From Scandinavium sp036409475 (GTDB lineage: Bacteria; Pseudomonadota; Gammaproteobacteria; Enterobacterales; Enterobacteriaceae), in assembly GCF_036409475.1 (NCBI RefSeq), contig NZ_JAYRCK010000005.1, forward strand, positions 124,001 to 188,000: a stretch of DNA of 64,000 nucleotides, written 5' to 3'. The notes under the pieces were generated by a model. It saw only the letters and a list, made by a program, of their open reading frames with translations, did no database searches and was not told the origin of the DNA. The translations under genes were made by a program, and so were the position numbers. Below are positions 53,268 to 62,285 of the stretch, one piece after another. Positions within the stretch are counted from its first letter, which is position 1; each line of letters begins with the position of its first letter.

Positions 53268-53746
53268 TGCGAATTGGACACGGTTTTGACGTACACGCTT
53301 TTGGCGGTGAAGGCCCGATTATCATTGGCGGCGTACGTATCCCTTACGAAAAAGGCCTGCTGGCGCATTCCGACGGTGACGTAGCGCTGCACGCGCTGAC
53401 CGACGCGCTGTTAGGCGCCGCTGCTCTGGGCGACATTGGCAAATTGTTCCCGGACACCGACCCGGCGTTTAAAGGCGCAGACAGCCGCGAGCTGCTGCGG
53501 GAAGCCTGGCGTCGCATTCAGGCGAAAGGCTACAGCCTTGGAAACGTCGACGTCACCCTCATCGCGCAGGCGCCGAAAATGCTGCCGCACATTCCACAGA
53601 TGCGTGTGTTTATTGCCGAAGATCTCGGTTGCCACATGGATGACGTTAACGTCAAAGCGACCACCACCGAAAAACTCGGGTTTACCGGGCGTGGAGAAGG
53701 GATCGCCTGTGAAGCCGTGGCGCTGCTGCATAAGGTCAAGCCATGA
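53267..53746 (+). CDS. ispF: 2-C-methyl-D-erythritol 2,4-cyclodiphosphate synthase
   Basis: IspF cyclises the IspE product. The ATG at 53267 gives 159 residues as in E. coli, starting MRIGHGFDVHAFGG with the zinc ligands Asp8 and His10; AHSDGDVALHALTDALLGA holds the third zinc histidine (about His42). An in-frame start 24 bases upstream inside ispD is rejected. It overlaps truD by 4 bases. Confidence 0.97.
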   Translation: MRIGHGFDVHAFGGEGPIIIGGVRIPYEKGLLAHSDGDVALHALTDALLGAAALGDIGKLFPDTDPAFKGADSRELLREAWRRIQAKGYSLGNVDVTLIAQAPKMLPHIPQMRVFIAEDLGCHMDDVNVKATTTEKLGFTGRGEGIACEAVALLHKVKP

Positions 53747-54792
53747 TTGCCTTCGATGAACTCACTTACCTTCACGGGAAACCGCAGGGGAAGGGGCTGC
53801 TGAAAGCCAATCCCGAAGATTTTCTGGTGGTCGAGGACTTAGGGTTTGAGCCCGATGGCGAAGGCGAACACGTGCTGGTCCGCATCCTGAAAAACGGCTG
53901 CAACACTCACTTTGTGGCCGATGCGCTGGCAAAGTTCCTGAAAATTCATGCCCGTGAAGTGAGTTTTGCCGGACAGAAAGACAAACACGCCGTAACCGAG
54001 CAATGGCTTTGCGCGCGCGTGCCAGGCAAAGAGATGCCTGATTTAAGCAAATTTGAGCTTGAGGGCTGTAAAGTCCTTGAATATGCCCGCCATAAACGCA
54101 AGCTGCGTTTGGGGGCGCTGAAAGGCAACGCGTTCACGCTGGTTCTGCGGGAAATCACCAACCGCGACGACGTGGAAGCTCGTCTTCAGGCGATCGTGGA
54201 AAAGGGTGTGCCGAACTATTTTGGCGCGCAACGCTTTGGGATGGGGGGCAGCAATCTGCAGGGCGCACTGCGCTGGGCGCAGAGTGATGCACCTGTGCGC
54301 GATCGTAATAAGCGCAGTTTTTGGTTGTCGGCGGCCCGCAGTGCGTTGTTTAATCAACTGGTCAGTGAACGGTTAAAAAAACCGGACTTTAATCAAGTTG
54401 TTGACGGTGATGCGCTACAATTAGCGGGACGGGGAAGCTGGTTCGTGGCAACGGACGAAGAGATGCCCGAACTTCAGTCCCGGGTCGACAGTCGCGCCCT
54501 GATGATCACCGCGTCGCTGCCTGGCAGCGGTGAGTGGGGAACACAGCGCGCCGCACTGGATTTTGAGCAACGGACGCTTGCCGACGACACGCTGCTGCAA
54601 TCTTTATTGCTGCGTGAAAAAGTCGAGGCGGCGCGACGAGCAGTGCTGCTCTATCCGCAACAACTTAGCTGGAACTGGTGGGATGACGTTACCGTCGAGG
54701 TGCGTTTCTGGCTGCCTGCAGGCAGTTTTGCCACCAGTGTGGTAAGGGAACTTATCAACACAACAGGTGATTATGCGAATATTGCTGAGTAA
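53743..54792 (+). CDS. truD: tRNA pseudouridine(13) synthase
   Basis: TruD converts U13 of tRNA-Glu to pseudouridine. The 349-residue protein has the catalytic aspartate in SFAGQKDKHAVTEQW (about Asp80), the family motif NYFGAQRFGMGGSN (about 145-158) and the TruD insertion domain after residue 150. It overlaps ispF and surE. Confidence 0.97.
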   Translation: MIAFDELTYLHGKPQGKGLLKANPEDFLVVEDLGFEPDGEGEHVLVRILKNGCNTHFVADALAKFLKIHAREVSFAGQKDKHAVTEQWLCARVPGKEMPDLSKFELEGCKVLEYARHKRKLRLGALKGNAFTLVLREITNRDDVEARLQAIVEKGVPNYFGAQRFGMGGSNLQGALRWAQSDAPVRDRNKRSFWLSAARSALFNQLVSERLKKPDFNQVVDGDALQLAGRGSWFVATDEEMPELQSRVDSRALMITASLPGSGEWGTQRAALDFEQRTLADDTLLQSLLLREKVEAARRAVLLYPQQLSWNWWDDVTVEVRFWLPAGSFATSVVRELINTTGDYANIAE

Positions 54793-55534
54793 CGATGACG
54801 GGGTCCATGCGCCGGGCATTCAGACACTAGCCAAAGCCTTGCGCGAGTTTGCCGAGGTTCAGGTTGTCGCACCCGATCGTAACCGCAGCGGAGCGTCTAA
54901 TTCGCTGACTCTGGAATCGTCGCTTCGCACCTTCAGCTTTGAAAATGGCGATATTGCCGTGCAGATGGGCACGCCGACCGATTGCGTGTTCCTTGGCGTC
55001 AATACGCTGATGCGACCACGTCCGGATGTGGTGGTCTCCGGCATCAATGCCGGGCCAAATCTTGGCGACGACGTCATCTATTCCGGCACGGTAGCGGCGG
55101 CCATGGAAGGTCGCCATCTTGGTTTTCCCGCACTGGCTGTCTCCCTCAACGGGTACAAACATTACGATACGGCAGCGGCGGTCACCTGCTCGATTCTGCG
55201 AGCCCTTGCCCGGGAGCCACTGCGCACCGGCCGCATCCTGAATATCAACGTGCCGGACCTGCCGCTCTCGGAAATCAAAGGCATTCGTGTCACTCGCTGC
55301 GGCAGCCGCCATCCGGCCGATAAAGTCATTCCTCAACAAGATCCTCGCGGTAACACACTTTACTGGATTGGGCCGCCAGGTGATGCCTGCGATGCGAGCC
55401 CTGACACAGACTTTGCCGCCGTTGACGAAGGCTACGTTTCTGTCACGCCGCTGCACGTCGATTTAACGGCTTACAGCGCTCAGGACGTGGTGGCTGGCTG
55501 GTTAGATCGTGCTGGAGTTGATGGGCAATGGTAA
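54773..55534 (+). CDS. surE: 5'/3'-nucleotidase SurE
   Basis: SurE is a metal-dependent nucleoside-monophosphate phosphatase linked to stationary-phase survival. The ATG at 54773 gives 253 residues starting MRILLSNDDGVHAPG with Asp8 and Asp9 at the metal site; SGINAGPNLGDDVIYSGTVAAA carries further ligands. A GTG two codons earlier is possible but less likely. It overlaps the truD end by 20 bases and pcm by 7. Confidence 0.97.
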   Translation: MRILLSNDDGVHAPGIQTLAKALREFAEVQVVAPDRNRSGASNSLTLESSLRTFSFENGDIAVQMGTPTDCVFLGVNTLMRPRPDVVVSGINAGPNLGDDVIYSGTVAAAMEGRHLGFPALAVSLNGYKHYDTAAAVTCSILRALAREPLRTGRILNINVPDLPLSEIKGIRVTRCGSRHPADKVIPQQDPRGNTLYWIGPPGDACDASPDTDFAAVDEGYVSVTPLHVDLTAYSAQDVVAGWLDRAGVDGQW

Positions 55535-56154
55535 GCAAACGCGTACAAAGCCTTCTCAATCAACTGCGTAACCAGGGCATTCTGGACGAGCGCGTGCTCG
55601 AAGCCATCGCTCAGGTTCCGCGTGAAAAGTTTATCGATGAAGCCTTTGAACACAAAGCGTGGGAAAATGTTGCGCTGCCGATTGGTCAAGGACAAACCAT
55701 CTCGCAACCGTACATGGTGGCGCGGATGACCGAGCTGCTTGAGCTGACGCCGGGATCCCGAGTGCTGGAAATTGGTACCGGTTCAGGCTATCAGACGGCC
55801 ATTCTCGCGCATTTGGTGCATCACGTTTGTTCCGTCGAGCGAATAAAAAGCCTGCAATGGCAGGCCCGCCGCCGTTTAAAGCAGCTTGATTTACATAATG
55901 TTTCAACTCGTCATGGCGACGGCTGGCAGGGGTGGCATGCACGAGCGCCATTTGATGCCATTATTGTTACCGCAGCGCCGCAGGAAATTCCGGCCGCGTT
56001 GATGTCACAGCTTGCTGAAGGCGGCATTCTGGTTTTACCCGTCGGCGAAGAACATCAGTTGCTTAAACGTGTTCGCCGACGGGGAGATGACTTTATTATC
56101 GATACCGTAGAAGCGGTTCGCTTTGTGCCATTGGTGAAGGGCGAACTGGCGTAA
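55528..56154 (+). CDS. pcm: Protein-L-isoaspartate O-methyltransferase
   Basis: Pcm repairs isoaspartyl damage in proteins with SAM. The 208-residue protein has the SAM-binding VLEIGTGSGYQTAILA (about 80-95), the substrate segment GQGQTISQPYMVARM (about 53-67) and the post-motifs IIVTAAPQEIP and GGILVLPVGE. It sits in the conserved surE-pcm-nlpD-rpoS run. Confidence 0.97.
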   Translation: MVSKRVQSLLNQLRNQGILDERVLEAIAQVPREKFIDEAFEHKAWENVALPIGQGQTISQPYMVARMTELLELTPGSRVLEIGTGSGYQTAILAHLVHHVCSVERIKSLQWQARRRLKQLDLHNVSTRHGDGWQGWHARAPFDAIIVTAAPQEIPAALMSQLAEGGILVLPVGEEHQLLKRVRRRGDDFIIDTVEAVRFVPLVKGELA

Positions 56155-56279
56155 TACAGGAGTTTTCCTGTTTCTTTCACTACGCCCTTTGGCGTAGGGT
56201 TAGCGCACTTTTTTGTGTGATTACCGCTGCGCTATGCGGTTTCTAAGACACTGGCAGTTAACACATTCCTGGGGGATAA

Positions 56280-57434
56280 ATGAGCACGGGAAGCCCAAAA
56301 TTCACCGTTAGTCGCGTTGCGGCATTATCACTGGTTTCACTCTGGCTGGCTGGATGCACTTCGTCCAATAATGCGCCTGCCCCGGTCAGTTCTGTCGGCG
56401 GCAATGCCTCGTCTGGCACCAATTCTGGAATGTTAATTACTCCGGCGCAAAAAGGGGGGATGGCACCGCAGACGGCTCCGCAGCCACAGCCTGTGCAAAC
56501 AGCCCCCGTACAACCCCAAATTCAGCCGATGCAGCAGCAGCCTGTTGCGGCAGCGCAGCAGCAGCAGCCGGTGCAGATTGTGAACGGCCATGCCGTCTAT
56601 AACCGTAAATACGGCGATATTCCAAAAGGCAGCTATACCGGTGGCAGCACTTATACCGTTAAACGTGGCGACACCCTGTTCTATATCGCATGGGTCACCG
56701 GGAACGATTTCCGTGACCTGGCGCAGCGCAACAATGTGGCTGAACCTTATGCGCTGAATGTCGGTCAGGTTCTGCAAGTGGGCAGTGCGAGCGGGCAGCC
56801 CATTACCGGGAATAACGCCGTAGCACAAGCCAGTGAACAAGCCAGTAGCGCTTCGCCTGGATTAGTCTCAAAGCCTGCACAAAATTCCTCTGCAGTGGTT
56901 GCGTCTCAACCAACAATTACGTATTCTGAGGATTCAGGTGAACAGAGTGCTAACAAAATGTTGCCTAATAACAAGCCTGTGACGCCAGTCACCGCGCCTG
57001 TTACGGCACCTGTTGCGAGCACTACCCAACCGACTGCAAGCAGTACGTCTACCAGTTCGCCGATCTCTTCCTGGCGCTGGCCGACTGACGGCAACATTAT
57101 CGAAAACTTTAGTGGCGGCGATGGCGGCAACAAAGGTATCGATATTGCAGGCAGTAAAGGACAGGCTATCGTCGCGACCGCAGATGGGCGCGTCGTCTAT
57201 GCCGGTAACGCACTGCGCGGTTACGGTAATCTTATTATCATCAAACACAACGATGATTACCTGAGCGCCTACGCCCATAACGACACAATGCTGGTCCGGG
57301 AACAACAAGAGGTCAAGGCGGGGCAGAAAATAGCTACCATGGGTAGCACCGGAACCAGTTCAACACGCTTGCATTTTGAAATTCGTTACAAGGGGAAATC
57401 CGTCAACCCGCTGCAGTATTTGCCGCAGCGATAA
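56280..57434 (+). CDS. nlpD: Murein hydrolase activator NlpD
   Basis: NlpD is an outer-membrane lipoprotein that activates the amidase AmiC during septal splitting. The 384-residue protein has a lipobox ending LAGC (Cys26), a Gln/Pro-rich linker (about 60-100), a LysM domain (YTVKRGDTLFYIAWVTGNDF, about 123-165) and a C-terminal LytM domain (about 275-380). The usual HxxxD metal site is replaced by NKGIDIAG, so the domain is catalytically degenerate, as expected for an activator. Its target gene amiC lies only 3 kb downstream here. The major rpoS promoter is expected inside nlpD. Confidence 0.96.
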   Translation: MSTGSPKFTVSRVAALSLVSLWLAGCTSSNNAPAPVSSVGGNASSGTNSGMLITPAQKGGMAPQTAPQPQPVQTAPVQPQIQPMQQQPVAAAQQQQPVQIVNGHAVYNRKYGDIPKGSYTGGSTYTVKRGDTLFYIAWVTGNDFRDLAQRNNVAEPYALNVGQVLQVGSASGQPITGNNAVAQASEQASSASPGLVSKPAQNSSAVVASQPTITYSEDSGEQSANKMLPNNKPVTPVTAPVTAPVASTTQPTASSTSTSSPISSWRWPTDGNIIENFSGGDGGNKGIDIAGSKGQAIVATADGRVVYAGNALRGYGNLIIIKHNDDYLSAYAHNDTMLVREQQEVKAGQKIATMGSTGTSSTRLHFEIRYKGKSVNPLQYLPQR

Positions 57435-57492
57435 TTTGGCGAAACAACCGTGAGGTGTGTTTCGTCCAGGGATCACGGGTAGGAGCCGCCTT

Positions 57493-58485
57493 ATGAGTCA
57501 GAATACGCTGAAAGTTCATGATTTAAATGAAGATGCGGAATTTGATGAGAACGGAGCAGAGGCTTTCGATGAGAAAGCCTTAGTAGAAGAGGAACCCAGT
57601 GATAACGACCTGGCTGAGGAAGAGCTGTTATCACAGGGCGCCACACAGCGTGTGCTTGATGCGACTCAGCTTTACCTTGGGGAGATTGGTTACTCCCCAC
57701 TGCTAACGGCCGAAGAAGAAGTGTATTTCGCACGTCGCGCATTGCGTGGTGATGTCGCTTCACGCCGCCGGATGATAGAAAGTAACCTGCGCCTGGTGGT
57801 GAAAATTGCCCGTCGTTATAGCAATCGCGGCCTGGCATTGCTGGACCTGATTGAAGAGGGCAATCTGGGGCTGATTCGCGCGGTCGAAAAATTCGACCCG
57901 GAACGCGGATTCCGTTTCTCGACCTACGCAACCTGGTGGATTCGTCAGACCATTGAACGGGCGATCATGAACCAAACCCGTACCATTCGTCTGCCTATTC
58001 ACATTGTCAAAGAGCTCAACGTTTACCTGCGTACCGCGCGTGAGTTGTCCCATAAACTGGACCACGAACCGAGCGCCGAAGAGATCGCTGAGCAACTGGA
58101 CAAACCGGTTGATGACGTCAGCCGTATGCTGCGTCTCAACGAGCGCATTACCTCGGTCGACACCCCGCTGGGTGGCGATTCCGAAAAAGCGCTGCTGGAT
58201 ATCCTGGCCGATGAAAAAGACAACGGCCCGGAAGACACCACGCAGGACGATGACATGAAGCAGAGCATCGTCAAATGGCTGTTCGAACTGAACGCCAAAC
58301 AGCGTGAAGTGCTGGCACGTCGTTTCGGTTTACTGGGGTATGAAGCTGCAACACTGGAAGATGTTGGCCGTGAAATTGGCCTGACTCGTGAACGTGTTCG
58401 TCAGATTCAGGTAGAAGGTTTGCGTCGCCTGCGTGAAATTCTGCAGGGGCAAGGGCTGAATATCGAAGCGCTGTTCCGCGAATAA
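57493..58485 (+). CDS. rpoS: RNA polymerase sigma factor RpoS
   Basis: RpoS directs the general stress and stationary-phase programme. The ATG at 57493 behind TAGGAGCCGCC gives 330 residues as in E. coli; an in-frame upstream start is rejected. Sigma-70 regions are clear: 1.2/2 (YLGEIGYSPLLTAEEEV to RGFRFSTYATWWIRQTIERAIM), region 3 (RTIRLPIHIVKELNVYLR) and 4.2 (ATLEDVGREIGLTRERVRQIQ). Residue 33 is glutamate, the likely ancestral state of the site polymorphic in laboratory E. coli. No disruption is visible. Confidence 0.98.
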   Translation: MSQNTLKVHDLNEDAEFDENGAEAFDEKALVEEEPSDNDLAEEELLSQGATQRVLDATQLYLGEIGYSPLLTAEEEVYFARRALRGDVASRRRMIESNLRLVVKIARRYSNRGLALLDLIEEGNLGLIRAVEKFDPERGFRFSTYATWWIRQTIERAIMNQTRTIRLPIHIVKELNVYLRTARELSHKLDHEPSAEEIAEQLDKPVDDVSRMLRLNERITSVDTPLGGDSEKALLDILADEKDNGPEDTTQDDDMKQSIVKWLFELNAKQREVLARRFGLLGYEAATLEDVGREIGLTRERVRQIQVEGLRRLREILQGQGLNIEALFRE

Positions 58486-58837
58486 TCAGGGCAACGCCGT
58501 TGTCTGCTTAAGCAAGTTTCCATCAAAAAGGCCAGATCGTCATGATCTGGCCTTGAGAGTGATGACAAACCTCTAACGAATGAAATTCGTCATAGGGTAC
58601 CGAATAAAAAAACAAGGAAAATCAATTTATTGATTTTCGGCTGATAACCACAAAGAAGGAAAAACCACGTTTTTTCCTTCTTTGTCAGCAGTCTGAAGGC
58701 CAGATCGTCATGATCTGGCCTTTTTCTTTGGTGTGATTAGTCAACCGACGCAGGCTTCAGAACTGACGGGTTCCGGCATATTAGCCAGCCGGAATGGTGC
58801 TTTACCGGCAGAGTCAACTGAAGCGACCCGCGAACGA
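58486..58837. other. Hairpin-rich rpoS-argA junction
   Basis: This 352-bp gap between convergent genes has no supported ORF. It carries two identical 27-base palindromes built of AAGGCCAGATC, GTCAT and GATCTGGCCTT at 58528-58554 and 58696-58722. Between them are CGAAT/ATTCG (58576-58588), GAAAATCAA-TTTA-TTGATTTTC (58617-58638) and a long AAAGAAGGAAAAA / TTTTTTCCTTCTTT hairpin (58652-58684). Only the second palindrome has T residues on the plus side; the first has A residues before it, which are U residues in the minus-strand RNA. Confidence 0.8.
58696..58725 (+). terminator. Intrinsic terminator, second palindrome copy
   Basis: An 11-bp stem AAGGCCAGATC/GATCTGGCCTT followed by TTTCTTTG. It is the better plus-strand terminator for rpoS read-through, 210 bases after the stop. 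Confidence 0.75.
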
Positions 58838-60169
58838 TCAGCCCAAATCCGCCATCAGCACTTTTGAACGGCGCTGATAGTTGTACATCTCTTTCTTACT
58901 CTCAGGCAGTAAATCCACCTCGACCGGAGTGAAGCCGCGTTCCTGGAACCAGTGAATGCTGCGTGTGGTGAGCACGAACAGTTTACTCAGCCCCATCTGC
59001 TTCGCCTGAGCGGCAATTCTTTCCAGTAAAACTTCACCGCGCGATGAGCTGCGATAATCCGGATGCACCGCTACGCAGGCCATTTCACCGATACGCTCTT
59101 CCGGGAACGGATAGAGTGCGGCGCAGGCAATGGTGGTGTTGTCTCGCTGGATAACGGTGAATTTGTCAATTTCCATTTCCAGCTGTTCGCGTGAACGACG
59201 CACCAGAATGCCTTGCTGCTCCAGTGGCTCAATCAGTTCCAGAATGCCGCCGATATCATTGATGGTTGCGCGGCGGATTTGCTCGGCGCTTTCCATCACG
59301 ATTTGCGTCCCAATACCGTCGCGGGAGAACAGTTCCTGCAACAGGGCACCGTTTTCCTGATAGCTGATGAGGTGGCAGCGACGCACGCCGCTGCGGCACG
59401 CTTTTACGGCACCGCGTAAGAAACGCGCTGTGCCGGAGTTGTAGTCACCTTCTTCTTCAAGCGTTTCGACACGAGCCTGGGCTTCATTTGGGAATAATTC
59501 TGAGACGATCTCGCCGTGCTGGTCGTAGACACCCTGCGAGGAGCAGAAGCCAATCATTTTTTCTGCTTTCAGTTTAATGGCGAGCTGGGTGGCGATTTCT
59601 TCGGAAGTCAGGTTGAAGCTTTCACCCGTGACAGAAACGGCGACGGGACCCATCAGCACAATGGCGCCGCTGTCGAGCTGACGATGAATCGCTTCTTCAT
59701 CGATACGGCGAATGCGGCCACTGTGGCAATAATCGATGCCGTCATCCACGCCCAGCGGCTGCGCGATAATGAAATTACCGCTGACAACATTGATGTGTGC
59801 ACCCTGTAGCGGGGTATTATTCAGGCTCATCGAAAGACGTGCGGTGATATCAAGTTGCAGCATACCGGCGGCCTGTTTCACCAGGTCGAGGGTTTTCGCA
59901 TCCGTCACGCGGGTGTGCTTGTGGTAAATCGGTTCGTGGTGATGTTCCGCCAGATTGGCATCAATTTGCGGACGTGCGCCGTACACCAGCACCAGGCGAA
60001 TGCCCAGACTGTGAAGTAAACCTATATCGTTGACAATGCTTGAGAAATTCTCATGCTCTATCGCCTCGCCACCCAGCATGATGACAAAAGTCTTCCCGCG
60101 GTGGGCATTAATGTAGGGAACAGAATGACGAAATCCTTCGACCAACTCGGTTTTACGTTCCTTCACCAC
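58838..60169 (-). CDS. argA: Amino-acid N-acetyltransferase (N-acetylglutamate synthase)
   Basis: ArgA acetylates glutamate to start arginine synthesis and is arginine-inhibited. The 443-residue protein has an N-terminal amino-acid-kinase-like domain (about 15-285; KTFVIMLGGEAIEHENF) and a C-terminal GNAT domain (about 295-435; MACVAVHPDYRSSSRGEVLLERI). It is convergent with rpoS here, whereas in E. coli K-12 the recD end faces argA and rpoS lies roughly 80 kb away. Confidence 0.97.
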   Translation of the reverse strand: MVKERKTELVEGFRHSVPYINAHRGKTFVIMLGGEAIEHENFSSIVNDIGLLHSLGIRLVLVYGARPQIDANLAEHHHEPIYHKHTRVTDAKTLDLVKQAAGMLQLDITARLSMSLNNTPLQGAHINVVSGNFIIAQPLGVDDGIDYCHSGRIRRIDEEAIHRQLDSGAIVLMGPVAVSVTGESFNLTSEEIATQLAIKLKAEKMIGFCSSQGVYDQHGEIVSELFPNEAQARVETLEEEGDYNSGTARFLRGAVKACRSGVRRCHLISYQENGALLQELFSRDGIGTQIVMESAEQIRRATINDIGGILELIEPLEQQGILVRRSREQLEMEIDKFTVIQRDNTTIACAALYPFPEERIGEMACVAVHPDYRSSSRGEVLLERIAAQAKQMGLSKLFVLTTRSIHWFQERGFTPVEVDLLPESKKEMYNYQRRSKVLMADLG

Positions 60170-60186
60170 AGCACAACCCTCATTGC

Positions 60187-60220
60187 ATGATTATTCGTAA
60201 TAAATGTATTTTTATTCTTT
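60187..60220. promoter_or_regulatory. Candidate ArgR boxes in argA-amiC region
   Basis: Two adjoining AT-rich imperfect palindromes, TTATTCGTAATAA and TGTATTTTTATTC, resemble the ARG-box consensus TGAAT-N6-ATTCA and lie just upstream of the divergent argA start, where ArgR should repress. Confidence 0.5.
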
Positions 60221-60397
60221 TTTGGCGGCAGGTGCAAGCAGCAATTTCAGTGAATGTGGCGGAGAAGTCAGCCGAAAAACGGTACAAATCAGGAATGTTT
60301 ACCCTTTTATTGATGACAGTTTATGCGCCTTTGGTTAAAGTTTTCGGTCAAACTCAATGTTTAAAAAGTAAAGTTGATATTTTTGCCTGGGAGTAGC

Positions 60398-61651
60398 ATG
60401 TCTGGAAGTCAGTCAGGATTAAGTCGCCGCCGCTTATTAAAAGGGGCCGGGGCGATGTGGTTGCTCAGCGTAAGTCAGGTGGGACTGGCCGCCGCGAGTC
60501 AGGTGGTTGCGGTTCGCGTGTGGCCGTCGTCGACCTATACCCGCGTGACGGTAGAATCCAGCCAGGTCTTGAAATACAAGCAGTTTGCGTTGAGCAATCC
60601 TGAAAGGCTGGTGGTCGACCTCGAAGGCGTCAACCTGAATTCGGTGTTGAAAGGCATGGGGGCGCAGATTCGTGGCGACGATCCTTACATTAAATCCGCG
60701 CGCGTGGGTCAGTTTGATCCGCAAACCGTCAGGATGGTGTTTGAGCTGAAGCAAAACGTGAAACCGCAGCTGTTTGCCCTTGCGCCGGTAGCCGGTTTTA
60801 AAGAACGCCTGGTGATGGATCTTTACCCTTCCACAGCAACCGAAGTGCAGGATCCGCTGCTGGCACTGCTCGAAGATTACAACAAAGGCGATTTGGAAAA
60901 GCAGGTTCCGCCTGCGCAGAGTGGCCCACAGCCGGGGAAAGCCGGTCGCGACAGGCCGATTGTTATCATGCTTGATCCGGGGCACGGTGGTGAAGACTCG
61001 GGGGCTGTCGGCAAATATAATACTCGCGAGAAAGATGTTGTTTTGCAAATTGGTCGCCGTCTGAAAGCGCTGATCGACAAAGAGGGCAACATGCAGGCGT
61101 ACATGACGCGCAACGAGGATGTTTTCATTCCGTTGAAAGTGCGTGTCGCTAAAGCGCAGAAACAGCGCGCAGACTTGTTTGTCTCAATTCATGCGGATGC
61201 CTTTACCAGCCGCCAGCCGAGCGGATCTTCTGTCTTTGCGCTTTCCACCAAGGGGGCGACAAGTACCGCAGCAAAATACCTGGCCGATACTCAAAACGCC
61301 TCTGACCTGATCGGTGGCGTGGGCAAGAGTGGCGATCGCTATGTAGACCACACCATGTTTGATATGGTGCAGTCGCTGACCATCAATGACAGCCTGAAAT
61401 TTGGTAAAGCGGTGCTGGGTAAGCTCGGGAAGGTCAACAATCTGCATAAAAATCGGGTGGAGCAGGCGGGGTTTGCGGTACTGAAGGCGCCTGATATTCC
61501 TTCCATTCTGGTCGAGACGGCGTTTATCAGTAACGTCGAAGAAGAACGTAAACTGAAAACCGCGGCGTTTCAGCAGGAAGTTGCTGAGTCGATTCTGGCA
61601 GGGATCAAAGCTTATTTTGCCGACGGAGCAACGCTCGCACGGCGTGGATAG
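60398..61651 (+). CDS. amiC: N-acetylmuramoyl-L-alanine amidase AmiC
   Basis: AmiC cleaves stem peptides from septal peptidoglycan and is activated by NlpD. The ATG at 60398 gives 417 residues, as in E. coli. A twin-arginine signal SRRRLLKGAG (about 9-18), an AMIN septal-targeting domain (about 35-145) and the zinc amidase_3 domain (MLDPGHGGEDSGA, about 193; HADAFTSRQPSG; LVETAFISN) are present. It is divergent from argA. Confidence 0.97.
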   Translation: MSGSQSGLSRRRLLKGAGAMWLLSVSQVGLAAASQVVAVRVWPSSTYTRVTVESSQVLKYKQFALSNPERLVVDLEGVNLNSVLKGMGAQIRGDDPYIKSARVGQFDPQTVRMVFELKQNVKPQLFALAPVAGFKERLVMDLYPSTATEVQDPLLALLEDYNKGDLEKQVPPAQSGPQPGKAGRDRPIVIMLDPGHGGEDSGAVGKYNTREKDVVLQIGRRLKALIDKEGNMQAYMTRNEDVFIPLKVRVAKAQKQRADLFVSIHADAFTSRQPSGSSVFALSTKGATSTAAKYLADTQNASDLIGGVGKSGDRYVDHTMFDMVQSLTINDSLKFGKAVLGKLGKVNNLHKNRVEQAGFAVLKAPDIPSILVETAFISNVEEERKLKTAAFQQEVAESILAGIKAYFADGATLARRG

Positions 61652-61669
61652 GTTTTCGGAAGAGGGAGA

Positions 61670-61695
61670 ATGGCGCCGGAAGGCGTCATTTTTTT
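61670..61695 (+). terminator. amiC intrinsic terminator
   Basis: ATGGCGCC-GGAA-GGCGTCAT (one wobble) followed by seven T residues, 18 bases after the amiC stop. Confidence 0.9.
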
Positions 61696-61716
61696 GGCTG
61701 TAGCGAATTTCAGATA

Positions 61717-61744
61717 CAAAAAAACACCCGTTAAGGTGCTTATT
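61717..61744 (-). terminator. Terminator of the tRNA-fMet operon
   Basis: On the minus strand GCACC-TTAA-CGGGTGT folds into a short hairpin followed by a run of U residues, shortly after the third tRNA. Confidence 0.7.
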
Positions 61745-61757
61745 GTTTTATGAAAAG

Positions 61758-61834
<77 letters not shown>

Positions 61835-61884
61835 TCCGTCTGTTTACCCTTCCATCAGGTAAACCTTTCTTTTCATTTTTTAGT

Positions 61885-61961
<77 letters not shown>

Positions 61962-62011
61962 TCCGAATGTTTATCCTTCCATCAGATAAACCTTACACAT
62001 CATATTTTAAT

Positions 62012-62088
<77 letters not shown>

Positions 62089-62101
62089 TCCGTGGAAGCG
62101 C

Positions 62102-62129
62102 ACTATACGCGGGTCTGGATTTGATGCAA
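62102..62129 (-). promoter_or_regulatory. Promoter of the tRNA-fMet operon
   Basis: On the minus strand TTGCAT (62129-62124), a 16-base spacer and TATAGT (62107-62102) are followed by GCGC before the start near 62095, a GC-rich discriminator typical of stringently controlled stable-RNA promoters. Confidence 0.85.
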
Positions 62130-62285
62130 CCCTTTTTTGCATAAATGCTTAAGAGTGAGTAAAAACAAAACATGTCGGCTATTTTTTGCCCAAAATGGGC
62201 TGCGCGGCACGTTATCACATTTCAATACCCCTGACGGTTTGTTATCTTCATCCCGCATTCCGCTTAAGAAAGAAGACGAGATACC

